From positions 29,470 through 93,469 of the forward strand of contig JAIMBI010000010.1 of the NCBI GenBank assembly GCA_023565505.1: a stretch of DNA of 64,000 bases, in the 5' to 3' direction. Under the pieces are notes generated by a model. That model ran no database searches and was not told the DNA's origin. It worked only from the letters and a program-made list of their open reading frames with translations. Origin of the DNA: Actinomycetes bacterium. Lineage in GTDB: Bacteria; Bacillota; Sulfobacillia; Sulfobacillales; JAIMBI01. Positions 18,424-28,656 of the stretch are shown here, in pieces; the stretch's first letter is position 1; the number at the start of each line of letters is the position of its first letter. The translations under genes and the position numbers were made by a program.

Positions 18424-19485
18424 ATGGACGAAAATCGTAACCGGCCGTCCCGTGCTCCCCGGGCCGGGGGCGGCGACCCGCACGGGGACCCGGAGACTGT
18501 GCGAGCATGGGGCGAGAGCGGCATCGTGGACTTCATCGCCCGCGTGGCCCGACCGGCCCGCCCCGAGATCGAGGTGGGCGTGGGCGACGACGCGGCCGTC
18601 GTCCGCGCCGTGGGCCGCCGCCTGGTGGTGTCCGCCGACATGCTGGTCGAAGGCGTGCACTTCCGCCGGGATTGGACGACGGCCCCCGCGCTGGCCGCCA
18701 AGGCGGTCGCGGTGAACGTGAGCGACATCGCCGCCATGGGGGCCGAGCCCTTCGGCCTGCTCACCTCCGTCGCCCTGCCTGGGGGCTTGGCTTCGGCTTG
18801 GGTCCGCGCGTTCTACCGCGCGGTGGTACGGGTCGCCCGGCGGTACGGGGTGGACCTGCTCGGGGGCGACACGGTCGGCAGCCCCGGGCCGGTCGTGATC
18901 GACGTGACGGTGTTGGGCTGGACCGATGAGCCTGTGCTCCGCCGCGGGGCCCGGCCGGGCGACCGCCTGGTCGTGACCGGCACCCTGGGCGGGGCCGCGG
19001 CGGGCCTGTGGGCGCTCGCCAACGGGCTTGCGGACGACGACCCGGCCGTCCGCCGCGCGGTCCGGCGGCACCGGAGGCCCGCGGCCCGGGTGGCGGCGGG
19101 GCGCCTCCTCGCACCCGTGGCTCATGCCCTGACCGACATCTCCGACGGCCTGGCCTGGGAGCTGAAGGAACTGCTAGAGTCGGGGGGGATGGGTGCGCGC
19201 CTGTCCGCTGAGCGGATTCCGGTGGATCCGGCGGCCGCGGCGGTGGCGCGGCGGGCGGGCGTGGACCCGCTCCGGTGGGCGCTCTACGGCGGCGAGGATT
19301 ACGAGCTCGTGGCCGCCCTGCCGCCCGACGCCGTAGACGGTGTGGCCCGGGAACTGGCGCGAACCGGCCTGGAACTCACCGAGGTGGGCGTGGTGACGGC
19401 GGACCCCGGTGTCCGTCTGGTGCGCTCGGCGGAGGAGGTGCCGGTGGATGTCCACCGCTTCGACCACTTCGACATGGAGCGTTGA
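18424..19485 (+). CDS. thiL: Thiamine-monophosphate kinase
   Basis: ATP-dependent kinase making thiamine diphosphate. Visible motifs are GVGDDAAVV, SADMLVEGVHF, VNVSDIAAMGAEP, GGDTVGSPG, TDISDGLAWEL and GGEDYELV. ATG 18424 gives 353 residues, with a poorly conserved 25-residue lead; GTG 18499 (after GGAG) would give 328, closer to the family length, and is an equally good start. It heads the t6A cluster as in Bacillus and overlaps tsaE by 38 nt. Confidence 0.92.
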   Translation: MDENRNRPSRAPRAGGGDPHGDPETVRAWGESGIVDFIARVARPARPEIEVGVGDDAAVVRAVGRRLVVSADMLVEGVHFRRDWTTAPALAAKAVAVNVSDIAAMGAEPFGLLTSVALPGGLASAWVRAFYRAVVRVARRYGVDLLGGDTVGSPGPVVIDVTVLGWTDEPVLRRGARPGDRLVVTGTLGGAAAGLWALANGLADDDPAVRRAVRRHRRPAARVAAGRLLAPVAHALTDISDGLAWELKELLESGGMGARLSAERIPVDPAAAAVARRAGVDPLRWALYGGEDYELVAALPPDAVDGVARELARTGLELTEVGVVTADPGVRLVRSAEEVPVDVHRFDHFDMER

Positions 19486-19924
19486 GGTCCCCACCCCGGC
19501 GGCCATGGCCGACCTGGGCCGCCGACTCGCCCCGCTTCTGACGCCGGCGGCAGTCGCGCTCCTCGCGGGGCCGCTCGGGGGCGGCAAGACGACGCTGGTG
19601 CGGGCCGTGGCCGAGGCCCTGGGCGCCGGGGGATTGGTGCGTTCGCCGTCGTTCGACCTGGTGCACCGGCATCCGCTGCCCGACGGCCGGTGGCTGTACC
19701 ATGTCGACCTGTACCGCCTGGGCGACGCCGTCCCGGACCCCGACACCCTCGACGTCTGGGATCCGGACGGGATCATCCTGGTCGAATGGGGAGCACCCTG
19801 GGCGCGCTGGTTTCCCGACCGGCTGGAGCTGGCCATCGCCGTGCGGGACGACCACCGGACGGTCACGGTGACGGCGTTCGGGGCGCTGTTGGAACGATTC
19901 CGGGTCTGGAGGCGGCGGGTATGA
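19448..19924 (+). CDS. tsaE: tRNA threonylcarbamoyladenosine biosynthesis ATPase TsaE
   Basis: 158-residue P-loop ATPase of the TsaBDE complex that makes t6A37 in ANN-decoding tRNAs. Walker A is AGPLGGGKTTL, followed by SPSFDLVHRH, YHVDLYRLGD and ILVEWG. ATG 19448 is chosen because GGAGGAGG lies 9 nt upstream and because the first strand (WSVEVPTP) would be lost with the ATG at 19505. It overlaps thiL by 38 nt and tsaB by 4 nt. Confidence 0.92.
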   Translation: MSTASTTSTWSVEVPTPAAMADLGRRLAPLLTPAAVALLAGPLGGGKTTLVRAVAEALGAGGLVRSPSFDLVHRHPLPDGRWLYHVDLYRLGDAVPDPDTLDVWDPDGIILVEWGAPWARWFPDRLELAIAVRDDHRTVTVTAFGALLERFRVWRRRV

Positions 19925-20592
19925 GCGGGGGGGTGGTCCTGGCCCTGGACGCGGCGGGACCGGGTGCCAGCGTCGCGCTACTGCGCGACGGCCGCGCGCT
20001 GGCGGAGATCCGCTGGGTCGAGCCGCGCAGTGCCGGCACCCGCCTTTTGGCCTGGGTGGACGACCTGGTGACGACCTTCGGCCGACCGGAGGCCGTGGCG
20101 GTGGGCATCGGCCCCGGCTCGTTCACTGGAGTGCGGGTGGCCGTCACGGCCGCCAAGACGCTCGCCTGGGCCTGGGGCGTCCCGCTGTACGCGGCCTCGT
20201 CGCTGGCGGCGCAGGCCGTGGGAGCGCCCGTGGGGGCCTGGGTGCTGACGTCGCTCGAGCGTCGCGGGTCCGCGGTCTACGTGGGCCTTTACCGGGTCGG
20301 GCGGGATGGCCTCGCCGCGGCGTGGCCCGACACGGCGTGGACGGTGGGGCAGGCGCTGGCGCTGCCCGCCGACGCGGAGCGGCTTCTGGTGGCCGGCCCG
20401 CTGGGCGACGACGCCGCCTGGCTGGCCACGCTGCCCGTTCCGGCGGAGCCCTTCGAAGGGGTGTCGCCCGCCCGGGGGGTGGCCTGGCTGGCGACGCGCC
20501 CCGGGGTCGCGCCGGTGGCTCCGCTCGGTCTGGAGCCAGCCTATCTCCGCCCGCCGCCGGGACGGGCCGCCGGGGCTCCCCCGGGGGGATAG
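19921..20592 (+). CDS. tsaB: tRNA threonylcarbamoyladenosine biosynthesis protein TsaB
   Basis: 223-residue ASKHA-fold partner of TsaD. Family landmarks are VLALDAAGPGASVAL, the conserved IGPGSFTGVRVAVTAAKTLA and LEPAYLR near the C-terminus. It lacks the metal-binding histidines of TsaD, as expected. ATGA overlap with tsaE. Confidence 0.92.
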   Translation: MSGGVVLALDAAGPGASVALLRDGRALAEIRWVEPRSAGTRLLAWVDDLVTTFGRPEAVAVGIGPGSFTGVRVAVTAAKTLAWAWGVPLYAASSLAAQAVGAPVGAWVLTSLERRGSAVYVGLYRVGRDGLAAAWPDTAWTVGQALALPADAERLLVAGPLGDDAAWLATLPVPAEPFEGVSPARGVAWLATRPGVAPVAPLGLEPAYLRPPPGRAAGAPPGG

Positions 20593-20638
20593 GGGGACGA
20601 CCTCGCCATCACCGGTCTCGGAAGGGAGGCGGCGAACC

Positions 20639-21109
20639 ATCGCGCTGGCGGACCAGAACGCGGATGCCATCGTCATCCGCGACATGTACCTGAGCGACCT
20701 CGACGCCGTGATGCGCATCGAACGGGCGTCGTTCACCACGCCCTGGTCGCGCTCGGCATTCCAGACGGAGTTGATGGAGAACAGTTTCGCCGTCTACCTG
20801 GTCCTCGAGCTGCACGGCCGCGTCGTGGCCTACGGCGGCATGTGGCTCATCCTCGACGAGGCGCACGTGACCAATGTCGCCGTGGATCCGGCCTTCCGCG
20901 GCCACGGCCTCGGGGATGCGATGATGCGGGGGCTCATGGCCCGGGCCGTGCAACACGGGGCCAAGCGCATGACCCTGGAAGTCCGGCGCTCCAACGTGGT
21001 CGCCCAGAATCTCTACGCCAAGTTGGGCTTCGTCCAGCTCGGCGTGCGGCGCGGCTACTACACGGACACCCACGAAGACGCCTTCATCATGTGGAAGGAC
21101 CCGCTTTGA
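20639..21109 (+). CDS. rimI: Ribosomal-protein-alanine N-acetyltransferase, non-canonical start
   Basis: GNAT-family enzyme that acetylates the N-terminus of ribosomal protein S18. The acetyl-CoA site is NVAVDPAFRGHGLGDAMM, followed by LEVRRSNVVAQNLYAKLGFVQLGVRRGYY and EDAFIMW. The conserved first strand IVIRDMYLSDLDAV starts about 20690, so ATG 20684 would truncate the fold. No ATG, GTG or TTG lies between the tsaB stop and this strand; GAAGGGAGG (20621-20629) positions ATC 20639 or CTG 20645 as start. Start is therefore uncertain, function confident. Confidence 0.85.
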   Translation: MALADQNADAIVIRDMYLSDLDAVMRIERASFTTPWSRSAFQTELMENSFAVYLVLELHGRVVAYGGMWLILDEAHVTNVAVDPAFRGHGLGDAMMRGLMARAVQHGAKRMTLEVRRSNVVAQNLYAKLGFVQLGVRRGYYTDTHEDAFIMWKDPL

Positions 21110-21593
21110 GGCGCCTCCGGTCCGTCTCCTCCCGCCGGTCGTTCCCGGTGCGGGGCGCTTGGGGCGCGAACCGGCTTCCCCACCAGGCGGCCACCAGACC
21201 CACGGCGCCGTAGAAGACGGCGGCGATGAGCGCGGTGAGGACGGCCGAGGTGACCAGGTGCAGCTGGTGCATGATGAGGGCGGCCCGCGGCGGCACGCCG
21301 TGCGCGGCGAGGTCGGCGACGAAGGCCTGGGTGGCGGGGGGCGTGTGCATGAGCCACTGGCTCAACGCGGCCCCGGCGGTCCCGGCCACGGCGCCCAGCA
21401 CGAGGCCGGCGCGCGCCGGGCGGCCGCCGCGGTGGGCCCGTCGTCGGCCGAAGGCGGCGAGAAGGGCCGTTGCGACGACGAAGGCGGCGAGGTGCGCCGG
21501 CGTCATGCGGTCGTAGCCGGCGGGATAGAACGCGAGCAGGGCGGGGGCGGCCAGCACGGCAACTAGGGCCAGGGCGTAAAGGACAGCGGCCAT
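21087..21593 (-). CDS. Hypothetical integral membrane protein
   Basis: 168-residue protein with four probable membrane segments: AAVLYALALVAVLAAPALLAF, AHLAAFVVATALLAAF, AGLVLGAVAGTAGAAL, and VTSAVLTALIAAVFYGAVGLVAAWW. ATG 21593 has GGGAGG 5 nt upstream. No family recognised. Its 3' end overlaps the 3' end of rimI by 23 nt (convergent), and it is divergent from tsaD. Confidence 0.65.
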   Translation of the reverse strand: MAAVLYALALVAVLAAPALLAFYPAGYDRMTPAHLAAFVVATALLAAFGRRRAHRGGRPARAGLVLGAVAGTAGAALSQWLMHTPPATQAFVADLAAHGVPPRAALIMHQLHLVTSAVLTALIAAVFYGAVGLVAAWWGSRFAPQAPRTGNDRREETDRRRLKAGPST

Positions 21594-21667
21594 GAGCACC
21601 TCCCTGGGGGACGCGGGGGACGGACCGGGCTTCGGCCCGGAGTATGGCCCGGCAGAGGGGGATCTAT

Positions 21668-22690
21668 GTGGACCACGTGATCTTGGGTCTGGAGACATCC
21701 TGCGACGAGACCGCCGTGGCCGTGGTGGCGGACGGATCCCGGGTCCTCGGGGAGGCCGTCGCCTCTTCCGCGTCGCTGCAGGCCCGCTACGGGGGCGTGG
21801 TGCCGGAGGTGGCGGCCCGGGAGCACGTCGCGGCCCTGCCCGCCTTGGTCGATGCGGCCCTCGCGGACGCCGGCCTCTCGGGCCGGGACGTGGACGCCGT
21901 GGCGGTCACCGTCGGACCGGGCCTGCTGGGATCCCTCCTGGTCGGGATGGCCGCCGCCAAGGCGCTCGCGGTGGCATGGCGACGTCCGCTCGTGGCCGTT
22001 AACCATCTCGAGGCCCATCTGGCGGCCAACGCCCTGGTCGGCCCCCTGGTCCTGCCGGCGCTGGCGCTCCTGGTGTCGGGCGGACACACCGGACTGTGGC
22101 TGTGGCGGGCGGACGGGGAGTGGGAACGGCTCGGGCAGACCCGCGACGACGCCGCGGGGGAGGCCTTGGACAAAGGCGCCCGTCTTTTGGGCCTGGGGTA
22201 CCCGGGCGGACCCGCCGTCGAGGCCCTCGCCCGGACCGTGGACGGGCCCGGCGGACGCCGGCTTCCCGTGGCCCGCCTGTCCGGCTCCGAACTGGACTTC
22301 AGCTTCAGCGGCCTGAAGACGGCGCTGGCCCAAGGGCTGGCGCAACAGCCCGAGGAGCCGGCGAGGTGGGCGTGGGCCCTCGAAGAGGCTGTCGTCCAGG
22401 CGCTCGTGGAGCGGGTGGCCGCCGCCCACGCCCGCTACCCGGTCGACCGGCTCTACGTGGCCGGCGGGGTCGCCGCCAATCGCCGGCTCCGGGAACGGCT
22501 CGCCGAATGGGCGGACGGGGCCGGGGTCACGGTGGTAGTGCCGCCCCCTCGCTGGTGCACCGACAACGGGGCGATGGTGGCCGCGGCGGCGGCCCTCCGC
22601 TGGAACCGGACCGGCCGCCTGCCGGCGGCACCGCTCTCCGTGGCGCCCGACACCCTGCTCGAATTGGGCCGGCCAGCCGGGCCGGCCTAG
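21668..22690 (+). CDS. tsaD: tRNA N6-adenosine threonylcarbamoyltransferase TsaD
   Basis: Catalytic Kae1-type subunit of the t6A complex. ILGLETSCDETAVAVV, VTVGPGLLGSLLVGM, the metal-binding VNHLEAHL and VSGGHTGL, SFSGLKTA and VAGGVAANRRLR are all present. GTG 21668 after GAGGGGG gives the standard N-terminus (340 residues); ATG 21644 would add eight residues. Completes the thiL-tsaE-tsaB-rimI-tsaD order known from Bacillus. Confidence 0.95.
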   Translation: MDHVILGLETSCDETAVAVVADGSRVLGEAVASSASLQARYGGVVPEVAAREHVAALPALVDAALADAGLSGRDVDAVAVTVGPGLLGSLLVGMAAAKALAVAWRRPLVAVNHLEAHLAANALVGPLVLPALALLVSGGHTGLWLWRADGEWERLGQTRDDAAGEALDKGARLLGLGYPGGPAVEALARTVDGPGGRRLPVARLSGSELDFSFSGLKTALAQGLAQQPEEPARWAWALEEAVVQALVERVAAAHARYPVDRLYVAGGVAANRRLRERLAEWADGAGVTVVVPPPRWCTDNGAMVAAAAALRWNRTGRLPAAPLSVAPDTLLELGRPAGPA

Positions 22691-22767
22691 TCGCCCCTGG
22701 GGGCCGGCGAAGCCGGCGGCGACCCCGGTCGGCAGACCGATCTGCGCATGTGAGGGAGGAACGTACC

Positions 22768-23277
22768 GTGCTCTTGCCATACAAGGGGATCCAACCCGAG
22801 CTGGCCGAACCGTGCTTCGTCGCGCCCGGCGCCCACCTGATCGGCCGCGTGCGCCTGGGTGTCGAGGCCTCCGTCTGGTTCAACGCGGTCCTGCGCGGCG
22901 ACGGGGACCTCATCGAGATCGGGGCCCGGACCAATCTGCAGGACGGCGTGGTGGTGCACACCGACCAGGGCCGTCCCTGCGTTGTGGGATCCGACTGCAC
23001 CGTGGGTCATCTGGCCGTGCTGCACGGTTGCCGGATCCACGACCGGGTCCTCGTCGGCATGGGTGCCATAGTGATGAACGGGGCGGAGATCGGCGAGGAC
23101 TCGCTGGTGGCCGCGGGCACGCTGATCCTGGAGGACACCGTCATCCCGCCGGGCAGTCTGGTCGTGGGGCGACCGGGCAAGGTGGTCCGACCGCTCACCG
23201 AGGCCGAGCGCGAAAGGGTGCGCCGGGCGGCCCGGCACTACGTGGAGTTGTGGCGGGAAGCGGGCTGGTCGCTCTGA
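22768..23277 (+). CDS. Gamma-carbonic-anhydrase-like protein (YrdA/PaaY type)
   Basis: 169-residue left-handed beta-helix protein of hexapeptide repeats. The three zinc-binding histidines are in VVVHTD and TVGHLAVLHG, and the RGDGDLIEIGARTNLQDG signature is present. It probably hydrates CO2 or acts as an acyl-carrier type transferase; carbonic anhydrase activity is inferred from the intact metal site. GTG 22768 follows GGGAGGA by 7 nt. Confidence 0.87.
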   Translation: MLLPYKGIQPELAEPCFVAPGAHLIGRVRLGVEASVWFNAVLRGDGDLIEIGARTNLQDGVVVHTDQGRPCVVGSDCTVGHLAVLHGCRIHDRVLVGMGAIVMNGAEIGEDSLVAAGTLILEDTVIPPGSLVVGRPGKVVRPLTEAERERVRRAARHYVELWREAGWSL

Positions 23278-23329
23278 CGCGGAAAGGCGAGGCCGGCCCC
23301 GGCGCACACTGAGGCTAGGTGGGCGGGAG

Positions 23330-24727
23330 GTGGCCGCAGGCGTGCGGCGGGTGCACTTCATCGGGATTGGCGGCTATTCCATGAGCGGGCTGGCGCTGGC
23401 GCTCCACGCGCAGGGCATCGCGGTGACGGGGTCGGACGTCAGGCCGTCGGCCCGGACCGACCGGCTGCTGGCCGCGGGAGTGCCGGTGGCCTTCGGCCAC
23501 CGGCCCGAGAATCTCGGCGACGCCGACACCGTCGTCTACACCACCGACGTTCCGGAAGACAATCCCGAGCGGCGGGCGGCGCGGGACCGGGGCCTCCGCC
23601 TGCTGCACCGCTCCGAGATCCTGGCCGGGCTCCTGGCCGGCCGCCGCACGATCCTGGTCACCGGCAGCCACGGCAAGACGACCACGACGAGCATGATCGG
23701 GGTGGTGCTGGCCCACGCCGGGTGGGATCCGCTGGTGCTGGTGGGCGGAGAGGTGGACGCCTTCGAGGGTGCCAACGTCCGCCTCGGGTCGGGAGCCTGG
23801 GCGGTGGCGGAGGCCGACGAGAGCGACGGTAGCCTCGTGCGCTACGCCCCGACCGTCGCCGTGCTGACGAACGTCGAACCGGAGCACCTCGACCATTACG
23901 GCGGCTCGTTCGAGCGGCTGGTGGCCACGCTCGCCGGGTTCGCCGCCAAGGTGCCGCCGGAGGGGCTCGCGGTGCTCGGCATCGACGATCCCCGTCTCCG
24001 TCGTCTAGCGGAGACGCTTACGGGCCCGGTGGCGACCTACGGCCTCGACACCGCCGCCGAGTGGACGGCCCGCATCCTGCGGCGGGATCCGTTCGGCACG
24101 GCGTTCGAGGCGTGGTGGCAGGGCTCGCCGCTGGCGACGGTGCGGCTTCGCGTCCCCGGCCGGCACAACGTCGCCAACGCGCTCGCCGCGCTGGCCGTGG
24201 CGAGCTTCCTGGGCATCGCGCCGGAGACGGCGGCGGCCGCTCTGGCCCGCTTCGGCGGAGCGCACCGGCGGTTCGAACTGCTCGCCGCCCAAGACGGCAT
24301 CCTCGTGGTCGACGACTACGCGCACCACCCCACCGAGATCCGCGCCACGCTGGCCGCCGCCCGGCAGGTGTCGCGGGGGCGGGTGCTGGCGGTCTTCCAA
24401 CCCCAGCGGTACACCCGTACGCGGCAGCTGTGGGACGGCTTCGTCGAGGTTCTGGGGGACGCGGACAGCATGCTGGTGCTGGACGTCTACGCGCCAGCGG
24501 GGGAGACGCCGGACCCCGCCGTGAGCGGTCGGCGCCTGGCCGAGGCGGCCGCCTCGGCCCATCCCAGCCGACGGGTGCGGTACGCGCCGGGTCTGCCGTG
24601 GGCCGTCGACTGGCTGGAGGCCCACGCCCGTCCTGGCGATCTGGTGCTCAGCATGGGAGCGGGCGACGTCTGGCGCGTCACCCACGCGCTGGCGGCGCGG
24701 CTTAAGGGCCGCCGACCCCCGGTTTGA
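23330..24727 (+). CDS. murC: UDP-N-acetylmuramate--L-alanine ligase
   Basis: Cytoplasmic Mur ligase adding L-Ala to UDP-MurNAc. HFIGIGGYSMSGLA is the N-terminal nucleotide-sugar site, VTGSHGKTTTTSMIG the ATP loop, AEADESDGSL and NVEPEHLDHYG the central domain motifs, and VVDDYAHHPTEI the MurC-specific C-terminal motif. GTG 23330 is used; GTG 23342 (MRRVHFIGIGG) is an alternative. TTGA overlap with cca. No other mur genes of the dcw cluster are next to it. Confidence 0.93.
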   Translation: MAAGVRRVHFIGIGGYSMSGLALALHAQGIAVTGSDVRPSARTDRLLAAGVPVAFGHRPENLGDADTVVYTTDVPEDNPERRAARDRGLRLLHRSEILAGLLAGRRTILVTGSHGKTTTTSMIGVVLAHAGWDPLVLVGGEVDAFEGANVRLGSGAWAVAEADESDGSLVRYAPTVAVLTNVEPEHLDHYGGSFERLVATLAGFAAKVPPEGLAVLGIDDPRLRRLAETLTGPVATYGLDTAAEWTARILRRDPFGTAFEAWWQGSPLATVRLRVPGRHNVANALAALAVASFLGIAPETAAAALARFGGAHRRFELLAAQDGILVVDDYAHHPTEIRATLAAARQVSRGRVLAVFQPQRYTRTRQLWDGFVEVLGDADSMLVLDVYAPAGETPDPAVSGRRLAEAAASAHPSRRVRYAPGLPWAVDWLEAHARPGDLVLSMGAGDVWRVTHALAARLKGRRPPV

Positions 24728-25827
24728 GCGGGGGCGGGAGCGCCTCCGCCTTCGCCGCCGTGCGTTGGCTGTGGGGCGAGCTGGACCGGGCGGCAACGAC
24801 CTGGCTGGTCGGAGGGGCGGTGCGGGACGGCCTCCTCGGAATCGCGCCGGGCGACTGGGACCTGGCCACGGCTCTGGAACCGCCGCGGGTCCTCGCGCTG
24901 CTCCGGGGCCGGGGTTGGCCCCTCGACACGCGCGGGGCGCGGTTCGGACGCGTCGGCGTCCACACCCGGGCCGGGGTGGTGGACGTGGTCACCTTCCGCG
25001 CTGAGGGCGACTATGCGGACCAGCGGCATCCCGGCCGGGTGCGCTGGGTGCGCCGGGGCGAAGTGGACCTCCGGCGTCGGGACTTCACCGTCAACGCTCT
25101 GGCGCTCACCCGCCAGGGGCGGGTGGTGGACGTCGTGGGCGGGCGGCGGGACTTGGAGGCCCGGCGGCTTGCGACGGTGGGACCGGCGGCGGAGCGGATC
25201 CGCGAGGATCCCCTCCGGGCTTGGCGCGCCGTGCGGTTCCTCGCCTACGCGCCGGGCGACTGGAACTGGGACCCCGCGCTCGCGGCGGCCGTGGCGGCGG
25301 CGGCCGAAGCGGCACGGGCGGTGGCGCCGTCCCGGGTGGGCCGGGAACTCGCCGCGCTCATGGACCGGCCATACCCCTCACGGGCCCTCCGGGCGGCCGG
25401 GGCGGCGGGGCTCCTGCCGCCCTGGCCCCCCGAACGTCGGCTCTGCCGGCTCCCCGATGCGGCGTTGCGCTGGGCGGCCGTGGAGGCGGTGTGGGGATGG
25501 CCGGGGCTCGTGACCCGGATCGGGTTGCCGCGCGCCGTGGTGCGGGAGGTGGCCCGGCTCCGGGGCGCCTTGGCAGGGGATGCGCGGAGCCCGGCGCTCC
25601 CCGAGCGGGTGGCCTGCTTGGCAGAGTGGCTGGGCCAGCCGCCGCCGGTGCCCCTGCCCATTACCGGGCGGGACGTCATGGAACGGCTGGGGATTCCCCC
25701 CGGTCCGGCGGTGGGGGCGGCGTTGCGGCGGGCCCGGGCGTGGGTGGCGGCCCAGCCCCGGCCGCCCGACCGCGAGGCGGTGCTGGCCTATCTCGCTCGC
25801 ACCGGCGCGGAGCCTCTGGACGAGTAG
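24724..25827 (+). CDS. cca: CCA-adding tRNA nucleotidyltransferase / poly(A) polymerase family
   Basis: 367-residue class II nucleotidyltransferase. The catalytic head has GGAVRDGLLGIAPGDWDLAT (G-GAVRD and DxD), RRRDFTVNALAL and the RIREDPLRAWRAVRFLAY segment; the C-terminal helical part ends in ITGRDVMERLGIPPGPAVGAAL. It adds or repairs the CCA end of tRNAs, or polyadenylates RNA. TTG start overlaps the murC stop as TTGA. Specific CCA versus A-adding activity is not resolved. Confidence 0.88.
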   Translation: MSGGGSASAFAAVRWLWGELDRAATTWLVGGAVRDGLLGIAPGDWDLATALEPPRVLALLRGRGWPLDTRGARFGRVGVHTRAGVVDVVTFRAEGDYADQRHPGRVRWVRRGEVDLRRRDFTVNALALTRQGRVVDVVGGRRDLEARRLATVGPAAERIREDPLRAWRAVRFLAYAPGDWNWDPALAAAVAAAAEAARAVAPSRVGRELAALMDRPYPSRALRAAGAAGLLPPWPPERRLCRLPDAALRWAAVEAVWGWPGLVTRIGLPRAVVREVARLRGALAGDARSPALPERVACLAEWLGQPPPVPLPITGRDVMERLGIPPGPAVGAALRRARAWVAAQPRPPDREAVLAYLARTGAEPLDE

Positions 25828-25858
25828 CCCGACGGCCGGAGGACTATGGTATGGTTGA

Positions 25859-27355
<1,497 letters not shown>

Positions 27356-27372
27356 GGCGGGGACGAGTAGGG

Positions 27373-28635
27373 ATGGCCAAGCTGCTGATTGAAGGGGGCG
27401 TGCCGCTCGTCGGCCGGGTGCCCATCGGCGGCTCTAAAAACAGCGCGCTCGCCGTCATCACGGCGGCGACGCTGGCCTCGTCGGGGACGGTGATCCTCGA
27501 CAACGTGGCCCCGGTCAGCGACGTCCGGGACATGTGCGCCATCCTGACCGCGCTCGGTGCGGACGTGCGGTGGGCCGGACCGACGACGTTGGAGATCTTC
27601 GCCGGCGGCGTGAACCATCCCGTGGCCCCGTACCACCTCGCACGGAAGCTCCGCGGTTCGACGTACATCGTGGGGGCGCTCCTGGCGCGGTTGGGCGAGG
27701 CCGACGTGGCTTTCCCCGGCGGATGCCAGATCGGGTCCCGGCCCATCGACTTCCACATCCGGGGGTTTCAGGCCCTCGGTGCCGACGTCGCGCTGGAGCG
27801 GGGCTCGATCCGGGCCCGCGCCCGGCGCCTGCGCGGTGCCCGGTTCTACGTGGAGCGGGCGTCGGTGGGGACCACGGTGAACATGATGATCGCCGGCAGT
27901 CTCGCGGAAGGGACCACCATCCTCGAGAATGCGGCCATGGAGCCGGAGATCGTGGACCTCGCCAACTTCCTGAACGCGATGGGCGCGCGGGTGCGGGGGG
28001 CCGGCACCAACCTCGTGCGCATCGACGGCGTTGACCGGCTGAGCGGCGTGCGGCACGAGATCATCCCCGACCGGATTGAGGCGGGCACGTACCTCATGGC
28101 CGGGGCCATCACCCGGGGCAGCGTGGAGGTCACCCGGGTCATCCCGGAGCATTTCCGCACGGTGCTGCTGAAGCTGGAGCAGGCGGGGGCGGTCATCGAG
28201 GAGACGGACGACGCGGTGCGGCTCACCATGCCCGGCCGCCCGCGGGCGGTGGACATCGAGACGTTGCCGCATCCGGGTTTCCCCACCGACCTGCATCCGC
28301 CGGTGGTGGCCGTCCTGAGCCTGGCCGACGGCGTGTCGGTGGTGCAGGAGACGGTGTTCGACAACCGCTTCGCGTACACCCACGAACTGGCGCGCATGGG
28401 GGCCAACGTGAAGGTGGACCGGGACGCCGCCATCGTGCGCGGGGTGGAGCAGTTGACGGGCGCCCCGGTGGAGGCGCAGGACCTGAGGGGCGGGGTCGCG
28501 CTGGTGCTGGCCGGGTTGGCGGCCGCGGGCGAGACCGAGGTCAACGGGCTGGAGCACGTCGACCGCGGGTACGTGGGCTTGGCGGAGAAGCTTCAGGCCC
28601 TGGGGGCCCGGGTGCGGCGGGTCGACGCGGCGTAG
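27373..28635 (+). CDS. murA: UDP-N-acetylglucosamine 1-carboxyvinyltransferase
   Basis: First committed enzyme of peptidoglycan synthesis. GGSKNSALAVITAA contains the conserved Lys-Asn pair, and PGGCQIGSRPIDFH carries the catalytic cysteine that fosfomycin alkylates, so a fosfomycin-sensitive form is predicted. 420 residues is normal. ATG 27373 (MAKLLIEGG) is chosen; GTG 27352 overlaps the guaB stop but lacks a ribosome site. Confidence 0.95.
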   Translation: MAKLLIEGGVPLVGRVPIGGSKNSALAVITAATLASSGTVILDNVAPVSDVRDMCAILTALGADVRWAGPTTLEIFAGGVNHPVAPYHLARKLRGSTYIVGALLARLGEADVAFPGGCQIGSRPIDFHIRGFQALGADVALERGSIRARARRLRGARFYVERASVGTTVNMMIAGSLAEGTTILENAAMEPEIVDLANFLNAMGARVRGAGTNLVRIDGVDRLSGVRHEIIPDRIEAGTYLMAGAITRGSVEVTRVIPEHFRTVLLKLEQAGAVIEETDDAVRLTMPGRPRAVDIETLPHPGFPTDLHPPVVAVLSLADGVSVVQETVFDNRFAYTHELARMGANVKVDRDAAIVRGVEQLTGAPVEAQDLRGGVALVLAGLAAAGETEVNGLEHVDRGYVGLAEKLQALGARVRRVDAA

Positions 28636-28656
28636 GCGGTACGGGAGGCGGTCGGA

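Noticed and set aside
18424..18498. Extra N-terminal domain of ThiL
   Set aside because: The 25 residues before GTG 18499 are low-complexity and not like the family; probably a start-site ambiguity only.
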